DNA of 64,000 nucleotides from Pseudonocardia sp. SCN 73-27 (lineage in GTDB: Bacteria; Actinomycetota; Actinomycetes; Mycobacteriales; Pseudonocardiaceae). The stretch spans positions 56,841 to 120,840 of the forward strand of contig MEGH01000012.1 of NCBI GenBank assembly GCA_001725415.1, given 5' to 3'. Position numbers and translations under genes: made by a program. Shown here one piece after another: positions 33,480 through 41,493 of the stretch. A model generated the notes under the pieces. That model saw only the letters and a program-made list of their open reading frames with translations. It did no database searches and was not told the origin of the DNA. Positions within the stretch are counted from its first letter, which is position 1. Every line of letters begins with the position of its first letter.

Positions 33480-34673
33480 TCAGCCGGTGTGCACGCGCAC
33501 CGCGAGGTGCTCCAGGCCGCGCAGCCCGTTGTTGAGCAGCGGCCGCGACGCGGTGACCTCGAACCGGGCGACACGGTCGGCCAGGTGGTTCAGCAGCGCG
33601 CCCATCTCCATGCGCGCCAGATGCATCCCGATGCAGACGTGCTCGCCACGTCCGAACGCCAGCTGGTCGGACGGGCGCCTCGTGATGTCGAAACGGTCCG
33701 GGTCCGCGTACTTGCGCTCGTCACGGTTGGCCGACCCGTAGAGCAGCGCCACCCGCGTACCCGCCGGCAGCGCGACCCCGTCGACCTCGTGGTCATGGGT
33801 GAGCACCCGCGTGAACTGGGCGACCGGCGACTCGACCCGCAACGACTCGTTGATCGCGTGCGGCACCAGCGAACGGTCCGCGCGCAGCAGATCCCACTGG
33901 TCGGGGTGCGCGGCGAACAGCGCGACCGTGTTCGTGATCGCCAGGATCGTGGTGTCGAGGCTCGGCGTCACGTAGTCCAGCATCATGACCGGGCACTTCT
34001 CCCGCGGCAGCTCACCGCGGTCCGACGCCTGGTAGAGCTGGTCGGCCCAGCCGTCCGGGGTGATGTTCCCCGGGACCGCCTCCGTGGCCGCGAACGCGAG
34101 GAACTCCTCGACCAGCGGCATCGCGGCGGTGAACCGGTCGTTCACCGGACCTTGGACGTCCCAGATCGCGGCCGCCCATTGCAGCATCCGGCCCCGGTGA
34201 CCCTCGCCGAGCCCGACCAGCTCCGACACCAGCGTCATCGGCAGGTGCTCGGCCAGCTCGGTCGCGGCGTCGAACGAACCGCGGCCGACCAGCTCCGTCA
34301 CGACCTGCGCCGCCGCCGAGCCCATCCGGTCGGCGATCTCCCGCATCCGGTCCTGCCGCAAGGGCCGGCCCAGCACGCCGCGCAGCATCGAGTGCTCGGG
34401 CGGGTCGCTGCACAGCGTGATGCCCTCCAGCTGCGCGTTGATCTCCGGGTCGACGAATACGCCGCGGGCCGAGGAGAACGTCTCCCAGTCCATCAGCGCC
34501 GCCCGGACGTCGTCGTAGCGCGACAACGCGAACGTGCCCTGCCGGCTCAGGTGCACGACCGGCCCCGCGTCGCGGAGCCGCCGGTAGATCGGGTAAGGGT
34601 CGATCCGGGCCTCGTCGGAGAACAGGTCGACGTCGTCGACCGGGATGTCGGTCGTCGCGGGCGTGACGGACAC
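33480..34673 (-). CDS. Cytochrome P450
   Basis: The 397-residue soluble bacterial P450 has heme-binding FGRGEHVCIG with the ligand C347, K-helix ESLR, and a PERF-like DPDRF. In the I helix the usual AGxDT is DYVTPSLDTTILAI, so the acid/alcohol pair D-T is kept while Ala-Gly is replaced by Pro-Ser. That variant recalls aryl ether demethylating P450s, but substrate assignment is a guess. GTG 34673 is chosen because AAGGAG lies 7 nt upstream. No ferredoxin or reductase gene is adjacent. Confidence 0.9.
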   Translation of the reverse strand: MSVTPATTDIPVDDVDLFSDEARIDPYPIYRRLRDAGPVVHLSRQGTFALSRYDDVRAALMDWETFSSARGVFVDPEINAQLEGITLCSDPPEHSMLRGVLGRPLRQDRMREIADRMGSAAAQVVTELVGRGSFDAATELAEHLPMTLVSELVGLGEGHRGRMLQWAAAIWDVQGPVNDRFTAAMPLVEEFLAFAATEAVPGNITPDGWADQLYQASDRGELPREKCPVMMLDYVTPSLDTTILAITNTVALFAAHPDQWDLLRADRSLVPHAINESLRVESPVAQFTRVLTHDHEVDGVALPAGTRVALLYGSANRDERKYADPDRFDITRRPSDQLAFGRGEHVCIGMHLARMEMGALLNHLADRVARFEVTASRPLLNNGLRGLEHLAVRVHTG

Positions 34674-34741
34674 GGACCGGCTCCTTCGCCGTCGGGGGAG
34701 CGCTCGGACCCACGACTCTGTCGGTGCCGACGGCGCGCTGT

Positions 34742-34783
34742 CCAGACCCACGACACCGCGGCCCAGACCCACGACACCGCGGC
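34742..34783. repeat. Perfect 21-bp tandem duplication
   Basis: Two head-to-tail identical 21-bp units, each CCAGACCCACGACACCGCGG plus C, occupy 34742-34762 and 34763-34783. A degenerate partial copy (GGACCCACGACTCTGTCGG) starts near 34708. They lie between the P450 start and the whiB 3' end. They may be a doubled operator or a simple slippage duplication. Confidence 0.6.
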
Positions 34784-34820
34784 GCTGCCCTAGGCGGTCG
34801 CCGTGGACGGCGACCGGGGG

Positions 34821-35100
34821 TCAGAGACGTCGGTCGCGGGGCGTCCGGGACTGACGCATCCGGTGGCGCTCGGCTGTGGTCGTCCCACCCCAGACGCCCT
34901 CGGGGCCGTGGGCGAGTGCCCAGTGCAGGCACGACCTCGCGGACCGGGCACCCGGCGCACACGTCGAGGGCGCGGTGCTCCTGCCGGCGGGCCGGGCCGG
35001 CGTCACCGATCGGGAAGAAGAGCTCGGGGTCGCTGTCGCGGCACGCCGCCGAGGTGCGCCACTCCATCTGGGTGAGGGTGGCCGAGTCGATCGTCGGCAT
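34821..35100 (-). pseudogene. WhiB-family regulator gene with a one-base frameshift
   Basis: ATG 35100 with AGGAG gives MPTIDSATLTQMEWRTSAAC (first cluster Cys at 20), then ELFFPIGD and DVCAGCPVRE (second and third Cys). The frame then breaks at about 34933-34938, where one extra base lies within GAGGTCGTGC. In the next frame the protein resumes SCLHWALAHGPEGVWGGTTT with the fourth Cys and the WhiB GVWGG turn, ending RDRRL at 34821. All four iron-sulfur cysteines and the basic tail survive, so the break is recent, a sequencing error, or (least likely) recoded. Confidence 0.75.
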
Positions 35101-35255
35101 CAGGGCTCCTGGTCTCGGTCGGATGGACGATCGGCGCGGCGTTCCCGGGGCCGTGACCCCGAAACCCGGGCCCGAGCCGGGTAGCCCGATCGTGTGGTGA
35201 CCCGCCCCTACCCGAGCGGGCGGCGTCCAATCCTGGTCGCCCGTCGACGGCACCG

Positions 35256-35282
35256 GGTGTCCGCACGGCGCCGCCGGGGTAC
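35256..35282 (+). promoter_or_regulatory. Candidate SigB/SigF-type promoter of the antiporter gene
   Basis: GGTGT (35256-35260), 16 nt, then GGGTAC (35277-35282). This fits GNNT/GGWWT-N16-GGGTAY with one change. Transcription would start almost at the GTG at 35292, implying a leaderless message. A sodium/proton antiporter is a sensible osmotic-stress target. Confidence 0.45.
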
Positions 35283-35291
35283 GGCGCGGGG

Positions 35292-36893
35292 GTGCCCGCA
35301 CAGGTCCTGCTCGTCGTCGCCGTGCTCGCGGCCGGGGTGGTCGTCGGCCGGCTCGTGAGCAGGCGGACCGGCCTGCCCGAGGCCGCGGTCTTCGTCGTGC
35401 TCGGCGTCGGTGCGGCGTTCGTGCCCGGTGTGGAGGCGTTGCGCCTGTCACCGGACTTCGTGCTGCTCGTCTTCCTGCCCCCGCTGATCTACTACGCCGC
35501 GTTCTTCAGCGACCTCCGCGAGACCGTCCGCCACCTGGTCCCGGTGGTCGGGCAGGCCGTCGGGCTCGTCGTCGCCACGGCATTCGCCGTGGCCGCGACC
35601 CTGCTCGCGGTGTTCCCAGAGGTCGGGTGGGCGGCGGCGATCGCGTTCGGGGCGGCCGTGGCCCCGCCGGACCCCGTGGCGGCGGGCTCGGTGTTGCGCC
35701 GCTTCGGTGTCCCGCGCCGGATGGTCACCGTGCTCGAGGCGGAAGGGCTGGTCAACGACGGCGTCGCCCTGACGCTGTTCGCGGTGGCCGTCGGCGCGGT
35801 CGGTGCGGCGACGACGACGGGTGAGGTGGGGCTCGCGCTGCTGATCGAGGTGGGCGGCGGGATCGGGTTCGGGCTCGTCGTCGGGATCGTCGCGGCGGCG
35901 GTGCGGCGCCGGATCCGCGACATCGCGGTGCAGGTGCTGCTGTCGCTGCTGGTGCCGTACCTGGCGTTCGTGCCGGCGCAGCAGGTGCACGCGTCCGGGG
36001 TGCTCGCGACCGTCACCGCCGCCGTCTGGCTGGGGGTGCGCGGCCGAGGTCTCGTGGAGCCGACCGTCCGGCTGCACGCCGAGACGTTCTGGCGGGTGCT
36101 CAACACCCTGCTCGTCGCGCTGCTGTTCGTGCTGCTCGGCGTCCAGGTACCGACGGTGTTCCGCGCCGTCGAGGGCCAGGCCGTCTGGCCCGTCGTCGGC
36201 GCGGCGGTGGCGGTCACGGTGGTCGTGGTCGTCGTCCGGCTCGCGTGGGTCATGGGGGCGGCGCCGCTGGTGTCGTTGCTGCGGGTGCGCGAGGAGTTCG
36301 TCGGCGGGATGCCGTGGCGGGAGCGGCTCGCGCTCGGCTGGTGCGGCCCGCGCGGCGCCGTCTCGCTCGCGGTCATCCTGTCGCTGCCGTTGACGACCCC
36401 CGACGGCGCGCCCTTCCCGCAGCGTGACCTGCTGGTGTTCCTGACCGTCGTCGTCGTGCTGGTGACGCTCGTCGGGCAGACGCTGCCCCTCGGTCTGCTG
36501 CTGCGCGCCCTGCGGTTGCGGCCGAGCTCGCGGGAACGCACCGAGTCGGCGCGGGCCCGGCAGGCGGCCGTCGACGCGGCGTTGCGCGAGCTCGACGGCG
36601 TCGCCGAGCGGGAGGAGCCGGTGCCGCCCGGGGTGGACGAGCTGCGGCAGGTGCTGGAGCTGCGTCGTGACCATCTGCGTGACCGCCTGGACGAGTCGGC
36701 CGACGACCGGGGTGACGGATCGGGTGGGGACCGGTCGTTCGACGTGCGGGACCTGCGGCTGCGGCTGATCGAGGTCGAGCGGGCGGCGCTGCGCCGGATG
36801 CACGACGAGGGCGAGATCGGGCGGGCGACGATGGTCGAGATCAGTCAGGAGCTCGACCTCGACGAGACGCAGTTACGGAACCGCAGGCACTGA
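35292..36893 (+). CDS. CPA1-family Na+/H+ antiporter
   Basis: A 533-residue protein with about 12 helices up to residue 410 and a charged cytoplasmic tail. Ion-site features are LLVFLPPLIYYAAFFSDLRE, AFGAAVAPPDPVAAGSVLRR (the DP pair in helix 5) and EAEGLVNDGVALTLF (the ND motif), followed by LGWCGPRGAVSLAVILSLP. The tail (410-533) has the helical DELRQVLELRRDHLRDRLDE and probably regulates exchange. It extrudes Na+ (or K+) in exchange for protons. The GTG start lacks a ribosome site, consistent with a leaderless transcript from the adjacent promoter. Confidence 0.9.
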   Translation: MPAQVLLVVAVLAAGVVVGRLVSRRTGLPEAAVFVVLGVGAAFVPGVEALRLSPDFVLLVFLPPLIYYAAFFSDLRETVRHLVPVVGQAVGLVVATAFAVAATLLAVFPEVGWAAAIAFGAAVAPPDPVAAGSVLRRFGVPRRMVTVLEAEGLVNDGVALTLFAVAVGAVGAATTTGEVGLALLIEVGGGIGFGLVVGIVAAAVRRRIRDIAVQVLLSLLVPYLAFVPAQQVHASGVLATVTAAVWLGVRGRGLVEPTVRLHAETFWRVLNTLLVALLFVLLGVQVPTVFRAVEGQAVWPVVGAAVAVTVVVVVVRLAWVMGAAPLVSLLRVREEFVGGMPWRERLALGWCGPRGAVSLAVILSLPLTTPDGAPFPQRDLLVFLTVVVVLVTLVGQTLPLGLLLRALRLRPSSRERTESARARQAAVDAALRELDGVAEREEPVPPGVDELRQVLELRRDHLRDRLDESADDRGDGSGGDRSFDVRDLRLRLIEVERAALRRMHDEGEIGRATMVEISQELDLDETQLRNRRH

Positions 36894-37015
36894 CGTCCGC
36901 GCCCGCGGTCGAACCGGGGGAGAGCGCAGGGTGAGGCCCGGCGATGGCGGCACGAAGATCGTGAAGACGCCGGTGAGTCCGATGCTTTCGGCCAGCCCTC
37001 GCGGGATGCGTCACG

Positions 37016-37048
37016 ATGAGTGGCGCGGGACTCATTGCACTGAGTGCA
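37016..37048. promoter_or_regulatory. TetR operator cluster upstream of the TetR-MMPL operon
   Basis: ATGAGT-N8-ACTCAT (37016-37035) is followed immediately by TGCACT-G-AGTGCA (37036-37048), so TGAGT/ACTCA half-sites occur three times in 33 bp. This lies just before GTG 37072 and is the expected autoregulatory site of the TetR protein. Confidence 0.55.
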
Positions 37049-37071
37049 GCGAGATTCCTACCCTCGACCGG

Positions 37072-37701
37072 GTGACGGCCCTGACGGTGCGCGATGCGCA
37101 GAAGGCGCGCACCCACCGCGCGCTCATCGACGCGGCCCTCGCCCTGACCGACGAACGTGGTCGCCAGGGGCTGACGGTGGAGGCCGTCGCCGAACGCGCC
37201 GGGGTCTCACGGCGGACCGTCTTCAACCACTTCGCGACGCTCGACGAGATCGTGCTGGCCGCCTGCACCGAGATGCTCGACGTCCTCGTCGACGGGTTCG
37301 TCGAGGCCACGGCCGCCGCGCCGCCGGGGGAGCCGGGCCTGGCCGCGGTCGTCGACGACGTCGTCCGTGCCCTGCACGCCACCGACCTCGTGGGCCCCAT
37401 GGCCTACCTGACCCACGTCCTCGGCGCCCCCGACGAGCAGGACCCGCGCGTCGAGGTGATCGTCGAGGCCGCGTTCGGGCGGTGCCGACGGCACATGCTC
37501 GGCGCCGTCGCCGACCGCTACCCGGGCGTCGACCCGCTCGACGTGGAGCTCGTCGTCGGCTCCCTGCTCTCCGGGGTCCACGTGCTGCACGGGCACTGGT
37601 GGGAGCGCACCGGGGCGGTGGACGACGCCGCGTCGCGACGGGAGTGGGACCGCCTGCTCGACCGCCTGACCAGCGCACTTCGTACGGGCTTCGGCCACTG
37701 A
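37072..37701 (+). CDS. TetR-family transcriptional regulator
   Basis: The 209-residue protein has the N-terminal HTH (AQKARTHRALIDAALALTDE, LTVEAVAERAGVSRRTVFNH and FATLDEIVLAA, residues about 10-62), with an all-helical ligand domain after it. It is followed 32 bp later by an MMPL transporter gene, the classical pairing of a TetR repressor with its efflux target. GTG 37072 is used because the HTH then begins at the normal distance. Confidence 0.87.
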   Translation: MTALTVRDAQKARTHRALIDAALALTDERGRQGLTVEAVAERAGVSRRTVFNHFATLDEIVLAACTEMLDVLVDGFVEATAAAPPGEPGLAAVVDDVVRALHATDLVGPMAYLTHVLGAPDEQDPRVEVIVEAAFGRCRRHMLGAVADRYPGVDPLDVELVVGSLLSGVHVLHGHWWERTGAVDDAASRREWDRLLDRLTSALRTGFGH

Positions 37702-37733
37702 CCGCCACACCTCCCCGGGAGCGACTCCTCGTC

Positions 37734-40151
37734 ATGGCAGAACTGCTGTACCGCCTCGGCCACTTCGCGGCCCGTCGTCCGTGGCGGGTCGTCACGGCGT
37801 GGGCGACCCTGCTGGTCGCGGCCGTCGTCGCCGTCCTGGTCACCGGGGTCAACCTGACCGGCGCGACCTCGATCCCCGGCACCCCGACCGAGCAGGTCTC
37901 CGAGCGGCTGCAGGCCGAGCTCCCCGGCGCCGGCGGCGGCACGGGCCTGGTCGTCCTGCACACCGCCGACGGACGGCCCTTCACCGCCGGACAGCAGGCC
38001 GCGGTGTCGGCGGCGCTGCAGCGCGTCGGCGGCATCTCCGGCGTCACGCAGGTCGTCGACCCGTTCGCGGTCGCCGCGACCCGCGCCGCCCAGGAGCAGC
38101 AGCTCGCGGGTGGGAAGGCGCAGCTCGACGCGGCGCGCGCCCGGCTCGCCCAGGGGCAGGCACAGCTCGACGCCGCCCGCGCCGCGGGTGTACCCGCCGG
38201 AGCCCTTGCCGCGCAACAGCAGCAGCTCGACCAGGCCCGTGCGCAGCTGGACGCGGGGACCGCGCAGCTCACGGCGGGGGAGTCGCTCGCGGCGCTGGCC
38301 GCGGGCATCCGCACGGTGTCGCAGGACGGCTCCGCGGCCGTCGCGACGGTCGCGTTCGGCGCCTCGCAGACCGCGATCCCGACCGAGACCAAGGACGCCG
38401 TCACCGCCACCATCCGCGACGCGGCGGTCCCGGGGGTCGAGGTCGACTTCTCCTCCGAGATCACCCAGAATCTCGACGGCATCGCCGGGCCCTCCGAGGT
38501 CGTCGGCGTCGTGATCGCCGCCGTCGTGCTGCTGGTCATGCTGGGCACCCTCGTCGCCGCCGGGCTGCCGATCCTCACCGCGCTCGTCGGCGTCGGTGTG
38601 GGGGTCGCGGGCGCGACGGCGTTCTCCGGCCTCGTCGAGATGACGTCGGTGACCCCGATCCTCGGCCTCATGCTGGGTCTGGCCGTGGGGATCGACTACG
38701 CACTGTTCGTCGTCAACCGTCACCGCAGGCAGCTGCGCGCGGGCGTCCCACTGCGCGAGTCGATCGCGCTGGCCACCGGCACGTCCGGCAACGCCGTCGT
38801 GTTCGCGGGCTTCACCGTCGTGATCGCACTGGTGGCGCTCACGATCACGGGCATCCCCTTCCTCGGGCTGATGGGGATCGTCGGCGCGGCGTGCGTCGCC
38901 GTCGCCGTGCTCGTCGCCGTCACGCTGACCCCGGCACTGCTGTCGCTGATCGGGCTGCGGCTGTTGTCGCGCAAGGCCCGCTCGAAGCCCCCGGCCGCGC
39001 AGACCCCGCAGCGCGCCCCGATGTCGACGGGCAAGGCCGTGTTGCGTGCCGTCGGCGGGATCGCGCTGCTCGTCGTCATCGCGGTCCCGGCGCTGTCGAT
39101 GAGGCTCGGGCTGCCCGACGGCTCGTCCGAGCCGCAGGACTCCACCCAGTACCAGGCCTACGCGACGGTCGCGGAGAAGTTCGGGGCCGGGGCGAACGGG
39201 CCGCTGGTCGTCGTCGCGGACCTGCCCCCGGGCCTCGACGAGCAGGGGCGCACCGCCGCGCAGGCCGCGGTCGCGCAGGAGATCGGTGCCACCGAGCACG
39301 TCGCGGCCGTCGCACCGGTCGCCGTCGCGCCGAACGGGTCGTTCGCGCTGTTCCAGGTGGTGCCCACGGACGGGCCGACGAGCAAGACCACCGAGCAGCT
39401 CGTCGACGACCTGCGCGCGATGACCACGCCGTTCGCACCGAACACGCCCCTGGGCGTCGCGGGATCGGCGTCGGGCAACATCGACATCTCGGCCAAGCTC
39501 GCCGCGGCGCTGCCGATCTACCTGGCCGTCGTCGTCGGGCTGTCGCTGCTGATCATGATCGTGGTGTTCCGGTCGATCCTGGTGCCGGTCACCGCGACCG
39601 TCGGCTTCGTCCTGTCCTACTTCGCGGCCATGGGTGCCGTCGTCGCCATCTACCAGTGGGGCTGGCTGGGCCCGGTGTTCGGCGTGCACGACCCGGGTCC
39701 GGTGCTGAACTTCCTGCCGACACTGCTCGTCGGCATCCTGTTCGGCCTGGCCATGGACTACCAGCTGTTCCTGGTCTCGGGCATGCGCGAGGCGTTCGTG
39801 CACGGCTCACCGGCACGCCGCGCGGTCGCCGAGGGCCTGCACGCGGGCCGCCCCGTCGTCACCGCGGCCGCGATCATCATGTTCTCCGTCTTCGGCGGGT
39901 TCGTGTTCTCCCATCTCGCGATGATCCGGCCGATGGGCTTCGGGCTGGCCTTCGGCGTGCTGTTCGACGCCTTCGTCGTGCGCATGCTGGTCATCCCCGC
40001 GCTCATGCACCTGGCCGGGAACGCCGCGTGGTGGCTCCCGAAGTGGCTCGACCGCATCCTGCCGAACGTCGACGTCGAGGGCGCCTCGCTGGAGCGCGAC
40101 CACCCGACGCCGGCGGCGCAGCGCCCCGACGCGCTGACCCCGGCCGGGTAG
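37734..40151 (+). CDS. MMPL-family (RND) transporter
   Basis: An 805-residue membrane protein with two six-helix halves. The first external domain (about 40-250) contains a heptad-like stretch rich in Gln and Ala (GKAQLDAARARLAQGQAQLD and QQQQLDQARAQLDAGTAQL, about 120-185), typical of coiled coils. Proton-relay acidic residues sit in GLAVGIDYALFVVNRHR (about 325) and LFGLAMDYQLFLVSGMRE (about 670). It exports lipids, siderophores or drugs. It is regulated by the adjacent TetR gene and nearly touches the convergent narI gene. Confidence 0.9.
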   Translation: MAELLYRLGHFAARRPWRVVTAWATLLVAAVVAVLVTGVNLTGATSIPGTPTEQVSERLQAELPGAGGGTGLVVLHTADGRPFTAGQQAAVSAALQRVGGISGVTQVVDPFAVAATRAAQEQQLAGGKAQLDAARARLAQGQAQLDAARAAGVPAGALAAQQQQLDQARAQLDAGTAQLTAGESLAALAAGIRTVSQDGSAAVATVAFGASQTAIPTETKDAVTATIRDAAVPGVEVDFSSEITQNLDGIAGPSEVVGVVIAAVVLLVMLGTLVAAGLPILTALVGVGVGVAGATAFSGLVEMTSVTPILGLMLGLAVGIDYALFVVNRHRRQLRAGVPLRESIALATGTSGNAVVFAGFTVVIALVALTITGIPFLGLMGIVGAACVAVAVLVAVTLTPALLSLIGLRLLSRKARSKPPAAQTPQRAPMSTGKAVLRAVGGIALLVVIAVPALSMRLGLPDGSSEPQDSTQYQAYATVAEKFGAGANGPLVVVADLPPGLDEQGRTAAQAAVAQEIGATEHVAAVAPVAVAPNGSFALFQVVPTDGPTSKTTEQLVDDLRAMTTPFAPNTPLGVAGSASGNIDISAKLAAALPIYLAVVVGLSLLIMIVVFRSILVPVTATVGFVLSYFAAMGAVVAIYQWGWLGPVFGVHDPGPVLNFLPTLLVGILFGLAMDYQLFLVSGMREAFVHGSPARRAVAEGLHAGRPVVTAAAIIMFSVFGGFVFSHLAMIRPMGFGLAFGVLFDAFVVRMLVIPALMHLAGNAAWWLPKWLDRILPNVDVEGASLERDHPTPAAQRPDALTPAG

Positions 40152-40156
40152 AGCGC

Positions 40157-40891
40157 CTAGCGGGGCTCGTTCGACCCGACCCGCTCCCAGCCCCGCCGCG
40201 CCGGTCGCGCGGCGGGGCCCGCGGTGCGGGAGCGGTACACGATGTAGGGACGGAACAGGTAGCCCACCGGCGCCGAGAAGGCGTGCACGAGCCGCGTGAA
40301 CGGCCAGATCGTGAACAGCGCCATGCCGATCAGCGTGTGGATCCGGAAGGCGGGGCTCGACCCGGCCATCGCGTCGATGTCGGGCTGGAAGACGAACAGG
40401 GACCGGAACCACGGCGAGACCCAGACGCGGTAGTCGTGCTCCTCGCCCCCGGCGACGCCGAGCAGCGTCGTGGACAGCCCCGCGACGATCGCCAGCACGA
40501 GGACGACGTACATGAGCTTGTCGTTGCGGGTCGTCGCCGAGAAGACGGGGCCGGTGGTGCGGCGCCGGTAGATCAGGATGGCGATCCCGGCCGACGTGGA
40601 GAGGCCTGCGATCCCGCCGAGCACGAGGGCCTGCACGTGGTACGCCGTCTCGGACAGCCCGGCGGCCGTGGTCCAGCTCTTGGGGACGACCAGGCCGACG
40701 ACGTGCCCGATGACGACGACGAGCAGCCCGAAATGGAACATCGGGCTGCCGATGCGCAGCAGCCGCGATTCGTGCAGCTCCGAGGACCGCGTCGTCCAGC
40801 CGAACTTGTCGTAGCGGTAGCGCCAGATCGTGCCGGTGACCAGGACGGCGACCATGACGTAGGGCAGCACCCCCCACAGCAGCACGTTCAT
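40157..40891 (-). CDS. narI: Respiratory nitrate reductase gamma subunit
   Basis: A 244-residue diheme cytochrome b subunit with five helices, including FHFGLLVVVIGHVVGLVVP (heme His pair), AYHVQALVLGGIAGL and RIHTLIGMALFTIWPFTRLV with further heme histidines. It takes electrons from menaquinol and passes them to NarH. Its ATG overlaps the narJ stop (ATGA). It is last of the nar operon and 5 bp from the convergent MMPL gene. Confidence 0.93.
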   Translation of the reverse strand: MNVLLWGVLPYVMVAVLVTGTIWRYRYDKFGWTTRSSELHESRLLRIGSPMFHFGLLVVVIGHVVGLVVPKSWTTAAGLSETAYHVQALVLGGIAGLSTSAGIAILIYRRRTTGPVFSATTRNDKLMYVVLVLAIVAGLSTTLLGVAGGEEHDYRVWVSPWFRSLFVFQPDIDAMAGSSPAFRIHTLIGMALFTIWPFTRLVHAFSAPVGYLFRPYIVYRSRTAGPAARPARRGWERVGSNEPR

Positions 40892-41493
40892 CGCGGGCCT
40901 CCGAAGGGGGCGAGCTCGAGCCCGACCTGTTCGCGCGGCGGCCCGCTGCGGGCGAGGGCCTTGGCGGCGGCGACGTCGGCGGGCGAGGGGCCGGGCAGCA
41001 GTGCGCAGACGGCTTCCAGGACGTGCGCGTAGGGCGTCGCGGCCTCGTGCAGCGCGAGCCGCAGCAACTCGATGCCGGCCCGGTGCTCCTGCAGCAGGGC
41101 CAGGCCGTCGGCGAGGTCGACGGTGGCGGCGTATTCCAGGACGGCGGGCAGGAAGTCCGGGAGCTCGGTGCCCCCGAACTCGGCGCCCGACCGTCGGTAC
41201 CGCTCCTTCAGCGCGGCCAGCGCGCCGCCGCGGCGCCGGGTCTCCCCATCGGTCCACCAGGTCAGGTAGAGACAGCAGCGGCGGCGGGTGTCGAAGACGG
41301 CGACGTAGTGCTCGGCGAGGTCGGGGCGGTGTGCGGTGGCGTCGAGGAACGCGTCGAGTCCGGCGCGGGCGGGGCCTGCGGGCAGCTCGGCCACGGCGGC
41401 GCGCACGAGCGGCCCGCGGCCGGGGTCGTCGGGGTGGAGCAGGCACAGCGACGCCGCCTGCAGGACCACCCGGGTGCCCGCCGCGGCGCTCAC
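40888..41493 (-). CDS. narJ: Nitrate reductase assembly chaperone
   Basis: A 201-residue TorD/NarJ-type chaperone needed for Mo-cofactor insertion into NarG. It has HYVAVFDTRRRCCLYLTWWT (about 62-81) and LPDFLPAVLEYAATVD, both typical. GTG 41493 overlaps the narH stop and its own stop overlaps narI, so the four subunits are made in series. Confidence 0.92.
   Translation of the reverse strand: MSAAAGTRVVLQAASLCLLHPDDPGRGPLVRAAVAELPAGPARAGLDAFLDATAHRPDLAEHYVAVFDTRRRCCLYLTWWTDGETRRRGGALAALKERYRRSGAEFGGTELPDFLPAVLEYAATVDLADGLALLQEHRAGIELLRLALHEAATPYAHVLEAVCALLPGPSPADVAAAKALARSGPPREQVGLELAPFGGPR

Noticed and set aside
34742-34783. CRISPR-like repeat
   Set aside because: There are only two units, directly abutting with no spacers, and no cas genes anywhere in the window.
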